Below are positions 46,963 through 57,776 of a stretch of DNA of 64,000 bases, piece after piece (the stretch's first letter is position 1; the number at the start of each line of letters is the position of its first letter). The position numbers and the translations under genes are program-made. Below the pieces are notes generated by a model. It was not told the origin of the DNA and did no database searches. It saw nothing but the letters and a program-made list of their open reading frames with translations. Source of the DNA: Verrucomicrobiota bacterium (GTDB taxonomy: Bacteria > Auribacterota > JABMQX01 > JAFGEW01); contig JAFGEW010000092.1 of assembly GCA_016931415.1 (NCBI GenBank), positions 1-64,000 of the forward strand, in the 5' to 3' direction.

Positions 46963-47751
46963 ATGAAGAAACTCGTACTCATCCTCATGGTGCTGGCTAT
47001 TCCAGCGCTCGCGTCAGCCGGGACGACCTGGTACGACACCTTCGGGTTCGAGCCAGGGGTCGATCCGACAATGATGACGCCCGACTTTACCCTCACCCCA
47101 CTCAATGGCCAGGGCAACTGGCCACAGGCCGCTGGGCCTTGGGCGGGCGTGGGCAACGGTCCGGGCGGCGTGACACCGATGGTTGTGTTTGACCCGCTCG
47201 CCCTCCAGGGTCAGTGCGTCGAGCTCAATGTCGGCGACACGCAGGGCGATCAGTCGGGCATGGATATCGGGATCAACGATCCTCTGGCCGCTGGCTACCA
47301 GGTCGTCACGGTCAGCTTCGACATTCTGCGGCTTCAGCCCGCCACCCAGAACCTCTGGTGGTACTGGTGGGATGCGGGAACACCCACCTATGGGCTGCAG
47401 TGGGACCTTGCGCAGGCCACGCTCCCGTTCGGCTGGAATCCCGGCGCGGGACAGGCACCGAACGTCGTCGGCACGTGGGCGAACCTGACGATGACGTGGG
47501 ACTTCACCACCATGACCACTTCGTCGTGGTACAACGGCGTGGCGGTGGACGTGAATATCCCGATGCCCGGCGACATCACGACGCTGACCGGGTGGGGCAT
47601 CTGGCTCCAGCATGATAATGACAGCGGCAAAGGATCCGACGTCGTATGGATCGACAACTTCGCGATCACTGTCGACGCGCAGATTCCTGAGCCGAGCATG
47701 TTCCTGCTGGCCGGCTTCGGTCTGCTGCCGTTGCTGCGCCGGAAGAAGTAG
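46963..47751 (+). CDS. PEP-CTERM sorting-domain protein
   Basis: A 262-residue exported protein with a signal peptide (KKLVLILMVLAIPALASA) and a C-terminal sorting signal: 'IPEPSMFLLAGFGLLPLLRRKK', a PEP motif, hydrophobic helix and basic end. Such proteins are processed by exosortase and attached to or passed through the envelope, often with exopolysaccharide production. The middle is a beta-rich, Trp/Gly/Asp-rich lectin-like domain. The ribosome site AAGGGGG precedes ATG. No exosortase gene is in the window. Confidence 0.9.
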   Translation: MKKLVLILMVLAIPALASAGTTWYDTFGFEPGVDPTMMTPDFTLTPLNGQGNWPQAAGPWAGVGNGPGGVTPMVVFDPLALQGQCVELNVGDTQGDQSGMDIGINDPLAAGYQVVTVSFDILRLQPATQNLWWYWWDAGTPTYGLQWDLAQATLPFGWNPGAGQAPNVVGTWANLTMTWDFTTMTTSSWYNGVAVDVNIPMPGDITTLTGWGIWLQHDNDSGKGSDVVWIDNFAITVDAQIPEPSMFLLAGFGLLPLLRRKK

Positions 47752-47780
47752 CACCAGACATCTGAATCGACCGATCTAAC

Positions 47781-47824
47781 GGCCCAGGGTCTTCGCCCCT
47801 TTCTGGAGGCGAAGGCCTTGGGCT
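47781..47824 (+). terminator. hairpin after the PEP-CTERM gene
   Basis: A 17-bp stem with two mismatches (arms 47781-47797 and 47808-47824) and a 10-nt loop lies 29 bp after the stop. The following GTCTTG is only weakly T-rich. Confidence 0.6.
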
Positions 47825-47893
47825 GTCTTGTGGGAGCACACCGCGACAGCTTTGGAGACGGCTGCATGGGAACTCAGTTCCCCCGCCAGCCCA

Positions 47894-48865
47894 TCAGGAG
47901 ACGTGGACGATTTTCGTGCCCTGCGGCTCGAGATCGACGGGAATCTGGCGCAGCTCGGCGAGGGCCTTCTTGATCTCCGGGTGCTTGTCCTGGCGAGCGT
48001 AGACCAGCAGGAATCCGCCGCCGCCGGCGCCGAGGATCTTGCCGCCCAAGGCGCCCGCCGCACACGCACGGTCGTAGGCGGCGTCAATCGTCTCGTTCGA
48101 GATGCCGCTCGCCAACTCGCGTTTGAGCATCCAGCCTTCGTGCAGGAGCTCACCGAACTCGTCGAGATCGCGGCCCTCCTGGAAGACACGGCGGATCTCG
48201 CCGGCCAGGTGTGCCATCCGGCGAAGGAACTCGATCTTGTTGCCCGTTTGCTTTTTCTGCTCCGTCAGGATCTCGCTCGCCGAGCGCGTGATGCCTGTGT
48301 AGAAGAGCAGCAGCCGGTCGCCCAGCGAGTGCTTCAGCTCGGCGGAACAGACCACGGGATCGACGAAGACACTCTCGTCGGGGTTGAACCGGATGTACTG
48401 CAGGCCTCCATAGGCGGCGATGTACTGGTCCTGCTTGCCGATCGGCTCGCCGACGATGTCGATCTCGATCTCGCACGCTTCTTGCGCGAGCCGCTCGGGC
48501 GGCGCATAGGTGCCCGTGTAGGCGTAGAGCGCGTTGAGCAGCCCGACGGTGAAGCTCGACGACGAGCCGAAGCCTGTGCCGGCCGGGATGTCGGAGATCG
48601 AGGTGATCTCGATGCCGTTGGTGATGCCGGCCTTCTTGAGCGCCTCGCGCACGAGCGGGTGCTCGACCTCATCGGCGATCTCGACGATCTCGGTCTTTGA
48701 GTAGCTCACGCGGACCGTGTGGTCGAAGCGCTCGTTGACAGTGAGATACATGTACTTGTCGATCGTCGTGGAGATGACGGCGCCGGCCTCGTGCTGGTAG
48801 AAGGCACGCAGGTCGGTCCCGCCGCCGGCGAATGAGACGCGGAACGGTGTCCTCGAGATGATCAC
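47894..48865 (-). CDS. GHMP kinase, D-glycero-D-manno-heptose 7-phosphate kinase-like
   Basis: A 323-residue sugar kinase. The start 'SRTPFRVSFAGGGTDLRAFY', the ATP loop 'PAGTGFGSSSSFTVGLLNAL', 'EPIGKQDQYIAAYGGLQYIRF' and the C-terminal 'GGKILGAGGGGFLLVY' match HddA-type kinases, which phosphorylate heptose 7-phosphate on the route to GDP-heptose for S-layer or LPS glycans. It is near glycosyltransferases and a PEP-CTERM protein. It diverges from smpB. Confidence 0.88.
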   Translation of the reverse strand: MIISRTPFRVSFAGGGTDLRAFYQHEAGAVISTTIDKYMYLTVNERFDHTVRVSYSKTEIVEIADEVEHPLVREALKKAGITNGIEITSISDIPAGTGFGSSSSFTVGLLNALYAYTGTYAPPERLAQEACEIEIDIVGEPIGKQDQYIAAYGGLQYIRFNPDESVFVDPVVCSAELKHSLGDRLLLFYTGITRSASEILTEQKKQTGNKIEFLRRMAHLAGEIRRVFQEGRDLDEFGELLHEGWMLKRELASGISNETIDAAYDRACAAGALGGKILGAGGGGFLLVYARQDKHPEIKKALAELRQIPVDLEPQGTKIVHVS

Positions 48866-48921
48866 ATGTGTTTCCTCTCAACGAGGCTGCAGTTGGCCGG
48901 GAGCACCCCGGCGTCTCGGCC

Positions 48922-48950
48922 AGTATACAGAACGGCCTTGTGCGGCACAA
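48922..48950 (-). promoter_or_regulatory. promoter of the GHMP kinase gene
   Basis: On the minus strand, TTGTGC (48950-48945) and TATACT (48927-48922) are 17 bp apart, about 55 bp before the ATG. Confidence 0.5.
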
Positions 48951-48987
48951 CTTTAGGCAGAGAGCCGCCCACAGTCGCGCCCGCTGC

Positions 48988-48996
48988 TGCTATAAT
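48988..48996 (+). promoter_or_regulatory. extended -10 promoter of smpB, probably leaderless
   Basis: TGC-TATAAT is a perfect extended -10 box. Its last base is at 48996 and the smpB ATG begins at 49003, the expected transcription start. No ribosome site precedes the ATG and no good -35 box is visible. Confidence 0.6.
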
Positions 48997-49002
48997 GCAC
49001 CC

Positions 49003-49479
49003 ATGAGTACGGAGAAGACAGACCCGCACATCAAGCCGATCGCGACGAACCGGCTTGCGCGGCACAACTACCACATCACGGAGACCCACGAAGCGGGCAT
49101 CGCGCTCCGGGGCACCGAGGTGAAATCGCTGCGCGCCGGCAACGTGCAACTGCGCGATGCCTACGCCAAGATCGTCGACGACGAGGTTTGGCTCTACAAC
49201 GCCCACATCAGCCCGTACGAGTTCGGCAATATCCACAACCACGAACCGATGCGGCCGCGCAAACTGCTGCTACACCGGCAGGAGATCCGGCGCCTGCTCG
49301 GCAAGACGGCCGAACGCGGGTTTACGCTCGTGCCGACGCGCATGTACTTCAAGCGCGGCAAGGCGAAGGTCGAACTCGGCCTCGGTAAGGGCAAGCTCCT
49401 GCACGACAAGCGCGAGGACATCAAGGCGCGCGACGCCGCGCTCGAAATGAAACGCGCCTTGGGCAAGCGCCGGCAGTAG
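49003..49479 (+). CDS. smpB: SsrA-binding protein SmpB
   Basis: A 158-residue tmRNA partner needed for ribosome rescue. 'ATNRLARHNYHITETHEAGIALRGTEVKSLRAGNVQLRDAY' (recognised in parts), 'HISPYEFGNIHNHEPMRPRKLLLH' and 'GKGKLLHDKREDIKARDA' are diagnostic. The frame opens to 48868, but the ATG at 49003 begins the family sequence. It appears to be translated from a leaderless mRNA. Confidence 0.96.
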   Translation: MSTEKTDPHIKPIATNRLARHNYHITETHEAGIALRGTEVKSLRAGNVQLRDAYAKIVDDEVWLYNAHISPYEFGNIHNHEPMRPRKLLLHRQEIRRLLGKTAERGFTLVPTRMYFKRGKAKVELGLGKGKLLHDKREDIKARDAALEMKRALGKRRQ

Positions 49480-49538
49480 GAATTCGCCGCAGATTTCCGC
49501 AGATGAGCAGAGATGGGCACCGATCTGTCGCGGCAATG

Positions 49539-50174
49539 CTAAGCAAGGAACGGGTTGGTGGCGCGTTCGGTCGCGACCGTGGTGCTCGGGCCGTGGCCTG
49601 GATAGAGCACCGTGGCATCGGCGAGGGTAAGGATCCCGTTGCGGATACTCTGGATGAGCTGGGTCCACGAGCCGCCGGGCAGGTCAGCGCGGCCGACGCC
49701 GCCGGCGAAAATGGTGTCGCCGACGAAGACAACGTCGTCGACTTTGTAGCAGACGCCGCCCGGGCTGTGGCCGGGCGTGTGGATCACCTCGACGCGCAGC
49801 GGACCGAACTGAAGCGCCTCCCCGCCCTTGACTGTGCGGTCGACGGGCGGCTGCGGATCGGCGTGGAAGCCGAACAGGGCGGCCTGCTCAACGACGCGCT
49901 CGTAGAGCGGCACGTCGGCCTCGTGCAGGTAGACGGGCGCGCCGTGGGCAGCGCCGGACATTCTCTCCGCGAGTTCACGCACGCCTCCGATATGGTCCCA
50001 GTGCGCGTGCGTGAGCAGGATAGCGAGCAGTTCTGCCCCGGTCTGATCGAGGCGCGTGATCATCGGCTCGGGGTCATCGCCGGGGTCTATGACGACAGCA
50101 GCGCTGCGCTTGTCATCGAAGACGAGGTAGCCGTTCTCCTGCAGCTCGCCGAGGACAAACGTCTCGATGCGCAT
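49539..50174 (-). CDS. metallo-beta-lactamase-fold hydrolase (glyoxalase II-like)
   Basis: A 211-residue cytoplasmic hydrolase with the metal motif 'LTHAHWDHIGG' and later ligands in 'HTPGHSPGG', 'FVGDTIFAGGVGR' and 'YPGHGPSTTV'. It belongs to the glyoxalase-II-like group; substrate unknown (thioesters are common). The ATG at 50174 has a GAGGAG site. It lies downstream of pnp on the same strand, 102 bp away. Confidence 0.92.
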   Translation of the reverse strand: MRIETFVLGELQENGYLVFDDKRSAAVVIDPGDDPEPMITRLDQTGAELLAILLTHAHWDHIGGVRELAERMSGAAHGAPVYLHEADVPLYERVVEQAALFGFHADPQPPVDRTVKGGEALQFGPLRVEVIHTPGHSPGGVCYKVDDVVFVGDTIFAGGVGRADLPGGSWTQLIQSIRNGILTLADATVLYPGHGPSTTVATERATNPFLA

Positions 50175-50276
50175 GTGCCACTCCTCGCGTCGTACGCAGA
50201 GAGAAGACGCAGCCCATGAGACCATAGTCTCATGGGCTGTGTGATCCATGTCGCGCCAGGACGCGAGCGACGCGAA

Positions 50277-52571
<2,295 letters not shown>

Positions 52572-52628
52572 TTGATTCTCTCCTTCCAACATCTCACTCG
52601 GTAAGCCGGCTTGGCGTGGTGCGCCCTG

Positions 52629-52898
52629 CTACTTGCGCAGGTTGAGCCGCTTGATGAGCGCGCCGTAGCGATCTGGGTCGGTGTCGCGCAGGTAATCGAG
52701 CAGCCTGCGGCGGCGGCCGACCAGCTTGAGCAGGCCGCGGCGGCTGTGGTGGTCCTTGGCGTGGGCCTTCAGATGATTCGTAATGTCGTTGATGCGCTCC
52801 GTCAGCAGTGCGATCTGCACGTCGGACGAACCGCTGTCGCGTTCATGGAGGCCGTAGGCCTTCATGATGTCGGTCTTTCTCGCCTTGTCCAGCACCAT
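52629..52898 (-). CDS. rpsO: 30S ribosomal protein S15
   Basis: An 89-residue S15, exactly family length. '[26 protein letters not shown]', '[22 protein letters not shown]' and the terminal 'LIKRLNLRK' are diagnostic. The ATG at 52898 follows GGAGGG; a longer frame to 52946 is not needed. It is followed by pnp on the same strand. Confidence 0.98.
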   Translation of the reverse strand: MVLDKARKTDIMKAYGLHERDSGSSDVQIALLTERINDITNHLKAHAKDHHSRRGLLKLVGRRRRLLDYLRDTDPDRYGALIKRLNLRK

Positions 52899-53035
52899 CG
52901 TTTTGCCCTCCGTTTGATGGTTGCCGCTGTAATCCCCCTGGACCACGGACAGGCGAACGGGCCTCGCGTCTCTCGCGCGGCGACCCGCCTGGCCTCGAAC
53001 GTTGGCGAATCGTCCGCCGTAGTCTAGGGCTCTAT

Positions 53036-53082
53036 CGAAAACCCGGATCCCCGCCGGCGTCGGCCGCCTGGCGGAACCGGGG
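53036..53082 (-). terminator. hairpin terminator after ribF
   Basis: On the minus strand a GC-rich imperfect stem (CCCCGGTTCCGCC paired with GGCGGGGATCCGGG) ends in TTTT, 14 bp after the ribF stop. It would separate rbfA-nrnA-truB-ribF from rpsO-pnp. Confidence 0.6.
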
Positions 53083-53095
53083 CTGCTGGTGAAGA

Positions 53096-54070
53096 TCAGC
53101 GCTGCGCCGGGCCCTCCGGCGGCATGCCGAGCACCTCACGCGTGTCAAGCACGTCGCGCCGGATCTGCTCGCGCAGCAGTTCCACGCTCTCGAATCGTCG
53201 CTCCTCGCGGAGCTTTCTGCAAAAGATCACTTCGAGCTCGCGTCCGTAGATGAGCTCGTCGAAGTCGAGAATATGCACCTCGATGGCCCGGGATACCTGG
53301 TCGGGGTCCTCGAACGTGGGCCGAAGCCCCACGTTGAGCACGCCGCCCAGCTCGCGCCCGGCAAGCCGGTCACGGCCCCCAAGCCGCACACGCACGACGT
53401 AGACGCCGCACGGCGGCACGACCTCGTTGGTCGGATCCAGGTTGGCCGTCGGATACCCGATGCGGCGACCCCGCGTGGCGCCCTGCACGACGGTGCCGAG
53501 CAACGAAAACGGCCGGCCGAGAAACGCGGCGGCCTGATCAAGCTCGCCGCCCTGGACGAGCGTGCGGATCACCGTGCTGTTGACGATCATGTCGTCAACG
53601 CGGACCGGCTCGACGACTTCTACGTCGAATCCCATCCCTACGCCGCATTGTTGCAGAAACCGGGCGTCACCGGAAGCGTTTTTTCCGAAGCGGCTGGTCG
53701 CGCCAATGACCACGGCCTGCAGCCTGAAGCGGCCGGCAAGCAGGTCTCGCACAAACGCCTCGGCATCGATGTCGGCAAGCGTGCGGTCGAACCTCACAAC
53801 TACGCACAGGTCAACACCTTGCGCCGCAATCAACTGGAGCTTGTGCGCCGCCGAGGTCAGCAACAGCCCCTCCTCGGGACGCCCGAGCACGACCCTCGGG
53901 TGCGGCTCGAAGGTGATGACCACGCTGGCCGCGTCGCGGGCCCGGGCGGTCTCGACCACGCGCTGCAGGATCGCCTGGTGCCCCACGTGGACGCCGTCGA
54001 AGGTGCCGATCGTGACGACAACCGGCTCGTCGAGCGGTGCCATGTCTCGCAGGCCGTGGATTATCCTCAT
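53096..54070 (-). CDS. ribF: bifunctional riboflavin kinase/FAD synthetase
   Basis: A 324-residue enzyme making FMN and FAD. The adenylyltransferase domain has '[14 protein letters not shown]', 'ITFEPHPR' and the C-terminal kinase domain has '[11 protein letters not shown]', '[12 protein letters not shown]', '[10 protein letters not shown]' and 'LREERRF'. One departure is the usual 'GHDFRFG' motif, here '[13 protein letters not shown]'. The ATG at 54070 overlaps the truB stop by four bases (ATGA). Confidence 0.95.
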   Translation of the reverse strand: MRIIHGLRDMAPLDEPVVVTIGTFDGVHVGHQAILQRVVETARARDAASVVITFEPHPRVVLGRPEEGLLLTSAAHKLQLIAAQGVDLCVVVRFDRTLADIDAEAFVRDLLAGRFRLQAVVIGATSRFGKNASGDARFLQQCGVGMGFDVEVVEPVRVDDMIVNSTVIRTLVQGGELDQAAAFLGRPFSLLGTVVQGATRGRRIGYPTANLDPTNEVVPPCGVYVVRVRLGGRDRLAGRELGGVLNVGLRPTFEDPDQVSRAIEVHILDFDELIYGRELEVIFCRKLREERRFESVELLREQIRRDVLDTREVLGMPPEGPAQR

Positions 54071-54777
54071 CCGGGCCTCACTCCCCGCTTGCGGATCGCT
54101 CGCTCGGTCGGCATGAGCAGGGCGTAGATCTCGTCGGTGCTCATCGTCTCGAGGGCTTCGAGTGTGACCGCCTCGTCGATAGTGAAGAAGCCGGACCTCG
54201 TGCGCCGCAGCCAGGCCATAGCGCCGCCGCAGCCGAGCGTCTCGCCGATATCGGCACACAGGGTGCGGATGTAGGTGCCTTTCGAGCAGTGGACGTGGAA
54301 GGTCACGTTGGGCGGCGCGAACTCGTGCACGTCGATCTCGTGAATGGTCACCGGCTTGGGCTCGCGCTTGACCTCGATGCCCTGGCGATGGAGCTTGTAG
54401 AGCCGCTTGCCGCCGACCTTCTTGGCCGAGACCATGGGCGGGATCTGCTCGATCTCGCCCTTGAACCGCTCGAGGGCGTGGTCGAACTGCTCGCGCGTGA
54501 CGTTGACCTCGCGCTCGCCGACCACCGTGCCGTCGAGGTCCTGCGTGTCGGTAATCACGCCGAGCTTGACGGTCGTGGTGTATTCCTTCTCGTCCTCGAC
54601 GAAGTAGCGGACCGCCTTGGTCGCCGTGCCCACAGCGAGCACGAGCACGCCCACGCCGAGCGGGTCGAGCGTGCCAAGGTGGCCGATCTTGCGGATGCCG
54701 AGGATGCGGCGGGCGCGGTCAACGACGTCGTGCGAAGTGATGCCGGCCGGCTTGTCAATGACGAGGAATCCGTTCAC
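54067..54777 (-). CDS. truB: tRNA pseudouridine-55 synthase
   Basis: A 236-residue pseudouridine synthase acting on U55 of tRNA. 'GFLVIDKPAGITSHDVV', the catalytic Asp in 'GHLGTLDPLGVGVLVLAVG', 'IPPMVSAKKVGGKRLYKLHRQG' and 'CSKGTYIRTLCADIG' are present. A C-terminal PUA-like extension is short. GTG at 54777 overlaps the nrnA stop (GTGA). It is coupled with nrnA and ribF. Confidence 0.96.
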   Translation of the reverse strand: MNGFLVIDKPAGITSHDVVDRARRILGIRKIGHLGTLDPLGVGVLVLAVGTATKAVRYFVEDEKEYTTTVKLGVITDTQDLDGTVVGEREVNVTREQFDHALERFKGEIEQIPPMVSAKKVGGKRLYKLHRQGIEVKREPKPVTIHEIDVHEFAPPNVTFHVHCSKGTYIRTLCADIGETLGCGGAMAWLRRTRSGFFTIDEAVTLEALETMSTDEIYALLMPTERAIRKRGVRPG

Positions 54778-55796
54778 GTGGTGCTGTCTGCTTCCTCCAA
54801 GGCTTGGGTGATGGCGGTGACAATTGTCTGTTCGACGGCATCGAGGCCGCCGCGGAGCGTGCATGCGGCCGCCTTCGGGTGCCCACCCCCGCCGAGGCGC
54901 GAGGCGATACGGCTTACGTCGAGCCCGGCGGAATTGGACCGCAGGCTGACGCGGACGCTGTCGCCGTCGGGCTGCTCGCGCAGCAGGACGGCGACCTCGG
55001 CGCCGGTGACCGAGCGCGGATAGCGGATGAAGCGCTCAGAATCTTCCATAACCGTGCCGGTGGCGGCAAGCATCGCCTGCGAGATCGCCATCGTGGCAAT
55101 GCGGCCGTTCGCGTGGACGCGCAGCGTGCAGAGCGCTTCGCCGAGCAAACGCTGCTTGGCCAGCGGCACCGAGCCGAACAGGTGGCGCCACACGGCAAAC
55201 GGCACGACGCCGCGTTCGACGAGCGCACCGGCAACGCGGAACGTGCGCGCCGTTGTGTTCGAGAACGAGAAGCCGCCCGTGTCACTCGCGATCGAGACGT
55301 AGAGATACTCGGCCGTCTCGCGCCGAATCTCAACGCCCCAAGCCTCGAACAGCTCGTAGAGCATCTCGCCCACCGACGAGGCCGTTGCGTCGACCCAGTT
55401 CATCGTGCCGAACCCCGTGTTCGACTCGTGGTGGTCGATATTCGCGAGCATGGGGACCGTGGCGGTGTCGAACGGCGGCGGGTCGCCGAGCCGCTCAAAC
55501 GTTGCCGTATCGACCGCAATGGCGACGTCGATCTCTTCCCCCGCCGGGCAGTTGGTCGTGATCCGGTCGACGCCGGACAGGAAGCTGTACTGGTCCGGCA
55601 GCGGCGCCGGGCTCCAGAGCCACACCTGCTTGCCGAGCGCCTCGAGCACGGCGCCCAGCGCGAGCTGCGAGCCGACACAATCGAGGTCGGGATCGACGTG
55701 GCCGAGCACGATAAACCGCCGCCCGCGATCGAAGGCGGCGATCAGCTCCTCAACGACGCTGGCGGCCTTCGTCGCGCGGTTGCGGGGGCGGCTCAT
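54774..55796 (-). CDS. nrnA: DHH/DHHA1 phosphoesterase, NrnA-like oligoribonuclease/pAp phosphatase
   Basis: A 340-residue enzyme that degrades nanoRNAs and 3'-phosphoadenosine 5'-phosphate. Motifs are 'LGHVDPDLDCVGSQLALG', 'AVDTA', 'NIDHHESNTGFG' (DHH) and the DHHA1 loop 'LGGGGHPKAAACTL'. pAp hydrolysis is relevant because a PAPS-type sulfotransferase lies a few kilobases away, but that link is speculative. The gene overlaps truB, and its start overlaps the rbfA stop by four bases. Confidence 0.93.
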   Translation of the reverse strand: MSRPRNRATKAASVVEELIAAFDRGRRFIVLGHVDPDLDCVGSQLALGAVLEALGKQVWLWSPAPLPDQYSFLSGVDRITTNCPAGEEIDVAIAVDTATFERLGDPPPFDTATVPMLANIDHHESNTGFGTMNWVDATASSVGEMLYELFEAWGVEIRRETAEYLYVSIASDTGGFSFSNTTARTFRVAGALVERGVVPFAVWRHLFGSVPLAKQRLLGEALCTLRVHANGRIATMAISQAMLAATGTVMEDSERFIRYPRSVTGAEVAVLLREQPDGDSVRVSLRSNSAGLDVSRIASRLGGGGHPKAAACTLRGGLDAVEQTIVTAITQALEEADSTT

Positions 55797-56257
55797 GCTT
55801 TGCTCCGGCCGCCGGGCGGGTCGTCGTCTGGGGACGCGTCAGCGTCCTCGCCCGCCGGTGCGTCCTCGCCCGCTGGTGCGTCCTCGCCCGCTGGTGCGTC
55901 CTCGCCCGCTGTGTCCCGCTCGTGGATCTCGCCGAGAATCGCCTCGACCCGGTACACGGCGTCGAGACTTCGATCGAGCTTGAACTGGAGGCGGGGCATT
56001 GTTCGGATCGTGACGCGCTGGCCGAGCACGTGCTGGACGAAGCCGGCGGCCTTGTTCAGCTCCTCGACGGTGGCGGTGCGTTTCGCATCGTCGCCGAGCA
56101 CGCTGACGCGCACGGTGGCATACTTGAGATCGGCCGAGACCTCGACGTGGCTCACGGTGGTGAAACCGAGGTTCGGGTTGCCCAGATCACGCTGGATGAT
56201 CTGGCCGATCTCGCGTTTGAACAGCTCGTTGACCTTCTGGAGGCGGAGTGACGCCAT
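55793..56257 (-). CDS. rbfA: ribosome-binding factor A with repetitive acidic tail
   Basis: A 154-residue RbfA, a 30S maturation factor. The KH-like core (about 1-120) has 'KVNELFKREIGQIIQRDL', 'GFTTVSHVEVSADLKYATVRVSV', 'AAGFVQHVLGQRVTIRTMPRLQFKLDRS' (in parts). A tail of GEDAPA repeats comes from four tandem 18-bp units (55843-55914). The ATG at 56257 follows AAGGATC; the frame runs on to 56767. In most bacteria rbfA follows infB/DUF503 directly; here about 2.8 kb intervenes. Confidence 0.95.
   Translation of the reverse strand: MASLRLQKVNELFKREIGQIIQRDLGNPNLGFTTVSHVEVSADLKYATVRVSVLGDDAKRTATVEELNKAAGFVQHVLGQRVTIRTMPRLQFKLDRSLDAVYRVEAILGEIHERDTAGEDAPAGEDAPAGEDAPAGEDADASPDDDPPGGRSKA
55843..55914. 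repeat. four tandem 18-bp repeats in the rbfA 3' end
   Basis: Units begin at 55843, 55861, 55879 and 55897 and encode GEDAPA in the RbfA tail. They differ by one to a few bases. The array is in frame, so copy-number change would alter only tail length. Confidence 0.92.
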
Positions 56258-56349
56258 AGGTTCGTTGATCCTTACGCGCCGGCTGGACGGCCGGCCAAGA
56301 CCCATTTCCAGGCCCCCCGAAGGGCCGACTCCGACTAACCACGGGCTCA

Positions 56350-56375
56350 CGCGCAACCGTTGCAGCAGTTGCGCG
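56350..56375 (-). promoter_or_regulatory. hairpin in the rbfA leader
   Basis: A perfect 8-bp stem (CGCGCAAC and GTTGCGCG, 10-nt loop) lies between the predicted promoter and rbfA. It could be a leader structure, with no T-run to make it a terminator. Confidence 0.4.
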
Positions 56376-56389
56376 CATGAGAATCTTTT

Positions 56390-56418
56390 AGTATAGGGTT
56401 TATCTCCTTGTTCACCAA
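56390..56418 (-). promoter_or_regulatory. promoter-like sequence upstream of rbfA
   Basis: On the minus strand, TTGGTG (56418-56413), a 17-bp spacer and TATACT (56395-56390). It lies just after the stop of the APH-like gene and would let rbfA-nrnA-truB-ribF be transcribed independently of nusA-infB-DUF503. Confidence 0.55.
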
Positions 56419-56423
56419 GCTTT

Positions 56424-57608
56424 TCATCGCTCAAGAGGAGGCATGGTGTCCCCAAACAGCTTCTCCATGAGTTTCTTGCAGAGGCCGATGAACAGGTGGA
56501 CGAAATCCCTGGAACGCGTCTGGTACGGGACCCAGCGCAACGCTTCGACATGACCAAGGAGGTAGCGAAGATGGGCGAAGAAATACGCCCACGGGATTCG
56601 AGCCCGAAACGCCGCCGGTTCGATCCGACGTCCGGTCTTGTCGGCATAGACCTCAAGGTAGTAGCCCAGGAGGTCGTCTTTCTGCGCGCTGTCCGCATTC
56701 TTGATGCGTCCCAATAGGACGTCGACATCCTCCTCCATTGGCGCAAGTCGAGCGGCGCCCCAATCAAAGGTCACGAGCTCGCTCTGGTTTCCGTCACGGA
56801 TCCCGAAGTTGTCTTGTTTCCAATCCCCGGTCACGCACACCATATCCCATTGCTCGACCCACTCGGGAACGTGCGCCAACGCCTCACCGAATGCGTCAAG
56901 CGACGCCCGTTCCTCATCGCTTACGCCAATGCCTGAAAGGAACGAGGGGTCAGCAACGGCTTGCGTCAACCACGACTGGAGCGTCTGCGAGGCACAGGCG
57001 TCAACAGTGACCCCATTGCCGACAGGGAAAACACCCCGAAGCTCCTCGATTCTGGATCTGCTGTACGCGTGCAACAGGGCCGCTTGACGCATGATCGTGC
57101 GCAGCCTGCCCGTGTCGGCAGAGAAATGGCCCGGACCCTTTGGCTTGGTTGCGTCGAACCCCGGCCAACCAACCTGCGGGAAGTACTCATGGATGACCCA
57201 GAACTCCCGGGCACGCCTATCGGCACGTGTATCATAGATTACGGGAACCCACGGCACATCCTGGTTCCCCCACCAGTCGGCCCACGCGACCTCCTTCAGT
57301 CTCGACGAGAAACGGAGGTCGATCTGGAAGAGATTGACCGGGTCCGGGGAGAGGATCTTCGCAACGAGATCCAGGGTGTCACCGCCGTCGAGCGTGAGTG
57401 ACAGACAGAGGACGGTCGCCCCCGAACAACTGACGCCGCCCCAGTTGTTCGCGCAGAGATTCGTTGTCGCGCACTCGGCAATCGTGATGTCCCGCCCCAG
57501 TTTCCGCGAGAGCACGTCGGCGAGATACGCCAGATTGAGTCGCGGCGGTACGTGGACGAACACGTCATCGCCACTATTATGAGGAACTGCTATCATCTTT
57601 GTCCACAT
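56424..57608 (-). CDS. aminoglycoside phosphotransferase (APH)-like kinase
   Basis: A 394-residue protein with a protein-kinase-like C-lobe: 'CVTGDWKQDNFGI' corresponds to the catalytic HGDxxxxN loop with His replaced by Thr, and 'LVTFDWGAA' corresponds to the metal-binding IDWE segment. The N-lobe 'LDLVAKILSPD' provides the ATP-site lysine. Such kinases phosphorylate antibiotics, choline, or other small molecules; the target is unknown. A/T-richer than its neighbours, it lies in the insert between DUF503 and rbfA. Its 3' end carries the ATGGTGTCCC motif that recurs in the palindrome at 57636-57716. Confidence 0.75.
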   Translation of the reverse strand: MWTKMIAVPHNSGDDVFVHVPPRLNLAYLADVLSRKLGRDITIAECATTNLCANNWGGVSCSGATVLCLSLTLDGGDTLDLVAKILSPDPVNLFQIDLRFSSRLKEVAWADWWGNQDVPWVPVIYDTRADRRAREFWVIHEYFPQVGWPGFDATKPKGPGHFSADTGRLRTIMRQAALLHAYSRSRIEELRGVFPVGNGVTVDACASQTLQSWLTQAVADPSFLSGIGVSDEERASLDAFGEALAHVPEWVEQWDMVCVTGDWKQDNFGIRDGNQSELVTFDWGAARLAPMEEDVDVLLGRIKNADSAQKDDLLGYYLEVYADKTGRRIEPAAFRARIPWAYFFAHLRYLLGHVEALRWVPYQTRSRDFVHLFIGLCKKLMEKLFGDTMPPLER

Positions 57609-57635
57609 GCCAACCTTGATTTCACATTAAACCAC

Positions 57636-57716
57636 GGGACACCACACCCGATTCGGCCTCACTCGGCCCTGACGGCCGCCGACCCAGGCGTGCGCAGCAA
57701 TTGGGTATGGTGTCCC
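57636..57716. repeat. palindrome with GGGACACCA(C/T)ACCC arms
   Basis: Arms 57636-57653 and 57699-57716 are 18 bp with two mismatches around a 45-bp loop. The arm core ATGGTGTCCC also occurs near 56442-56452. The sequence resembles ends recognised by single-strand (REP-associated/IS200-type) transposases, but no transposase is nearby. Confidence 0.75.
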
Positions 57717-57776
57717 TCGAATTGCCAAACGTCATGAACCAGGCGCAGCCATTGCCTCCATCCGACTTGTTATGAG

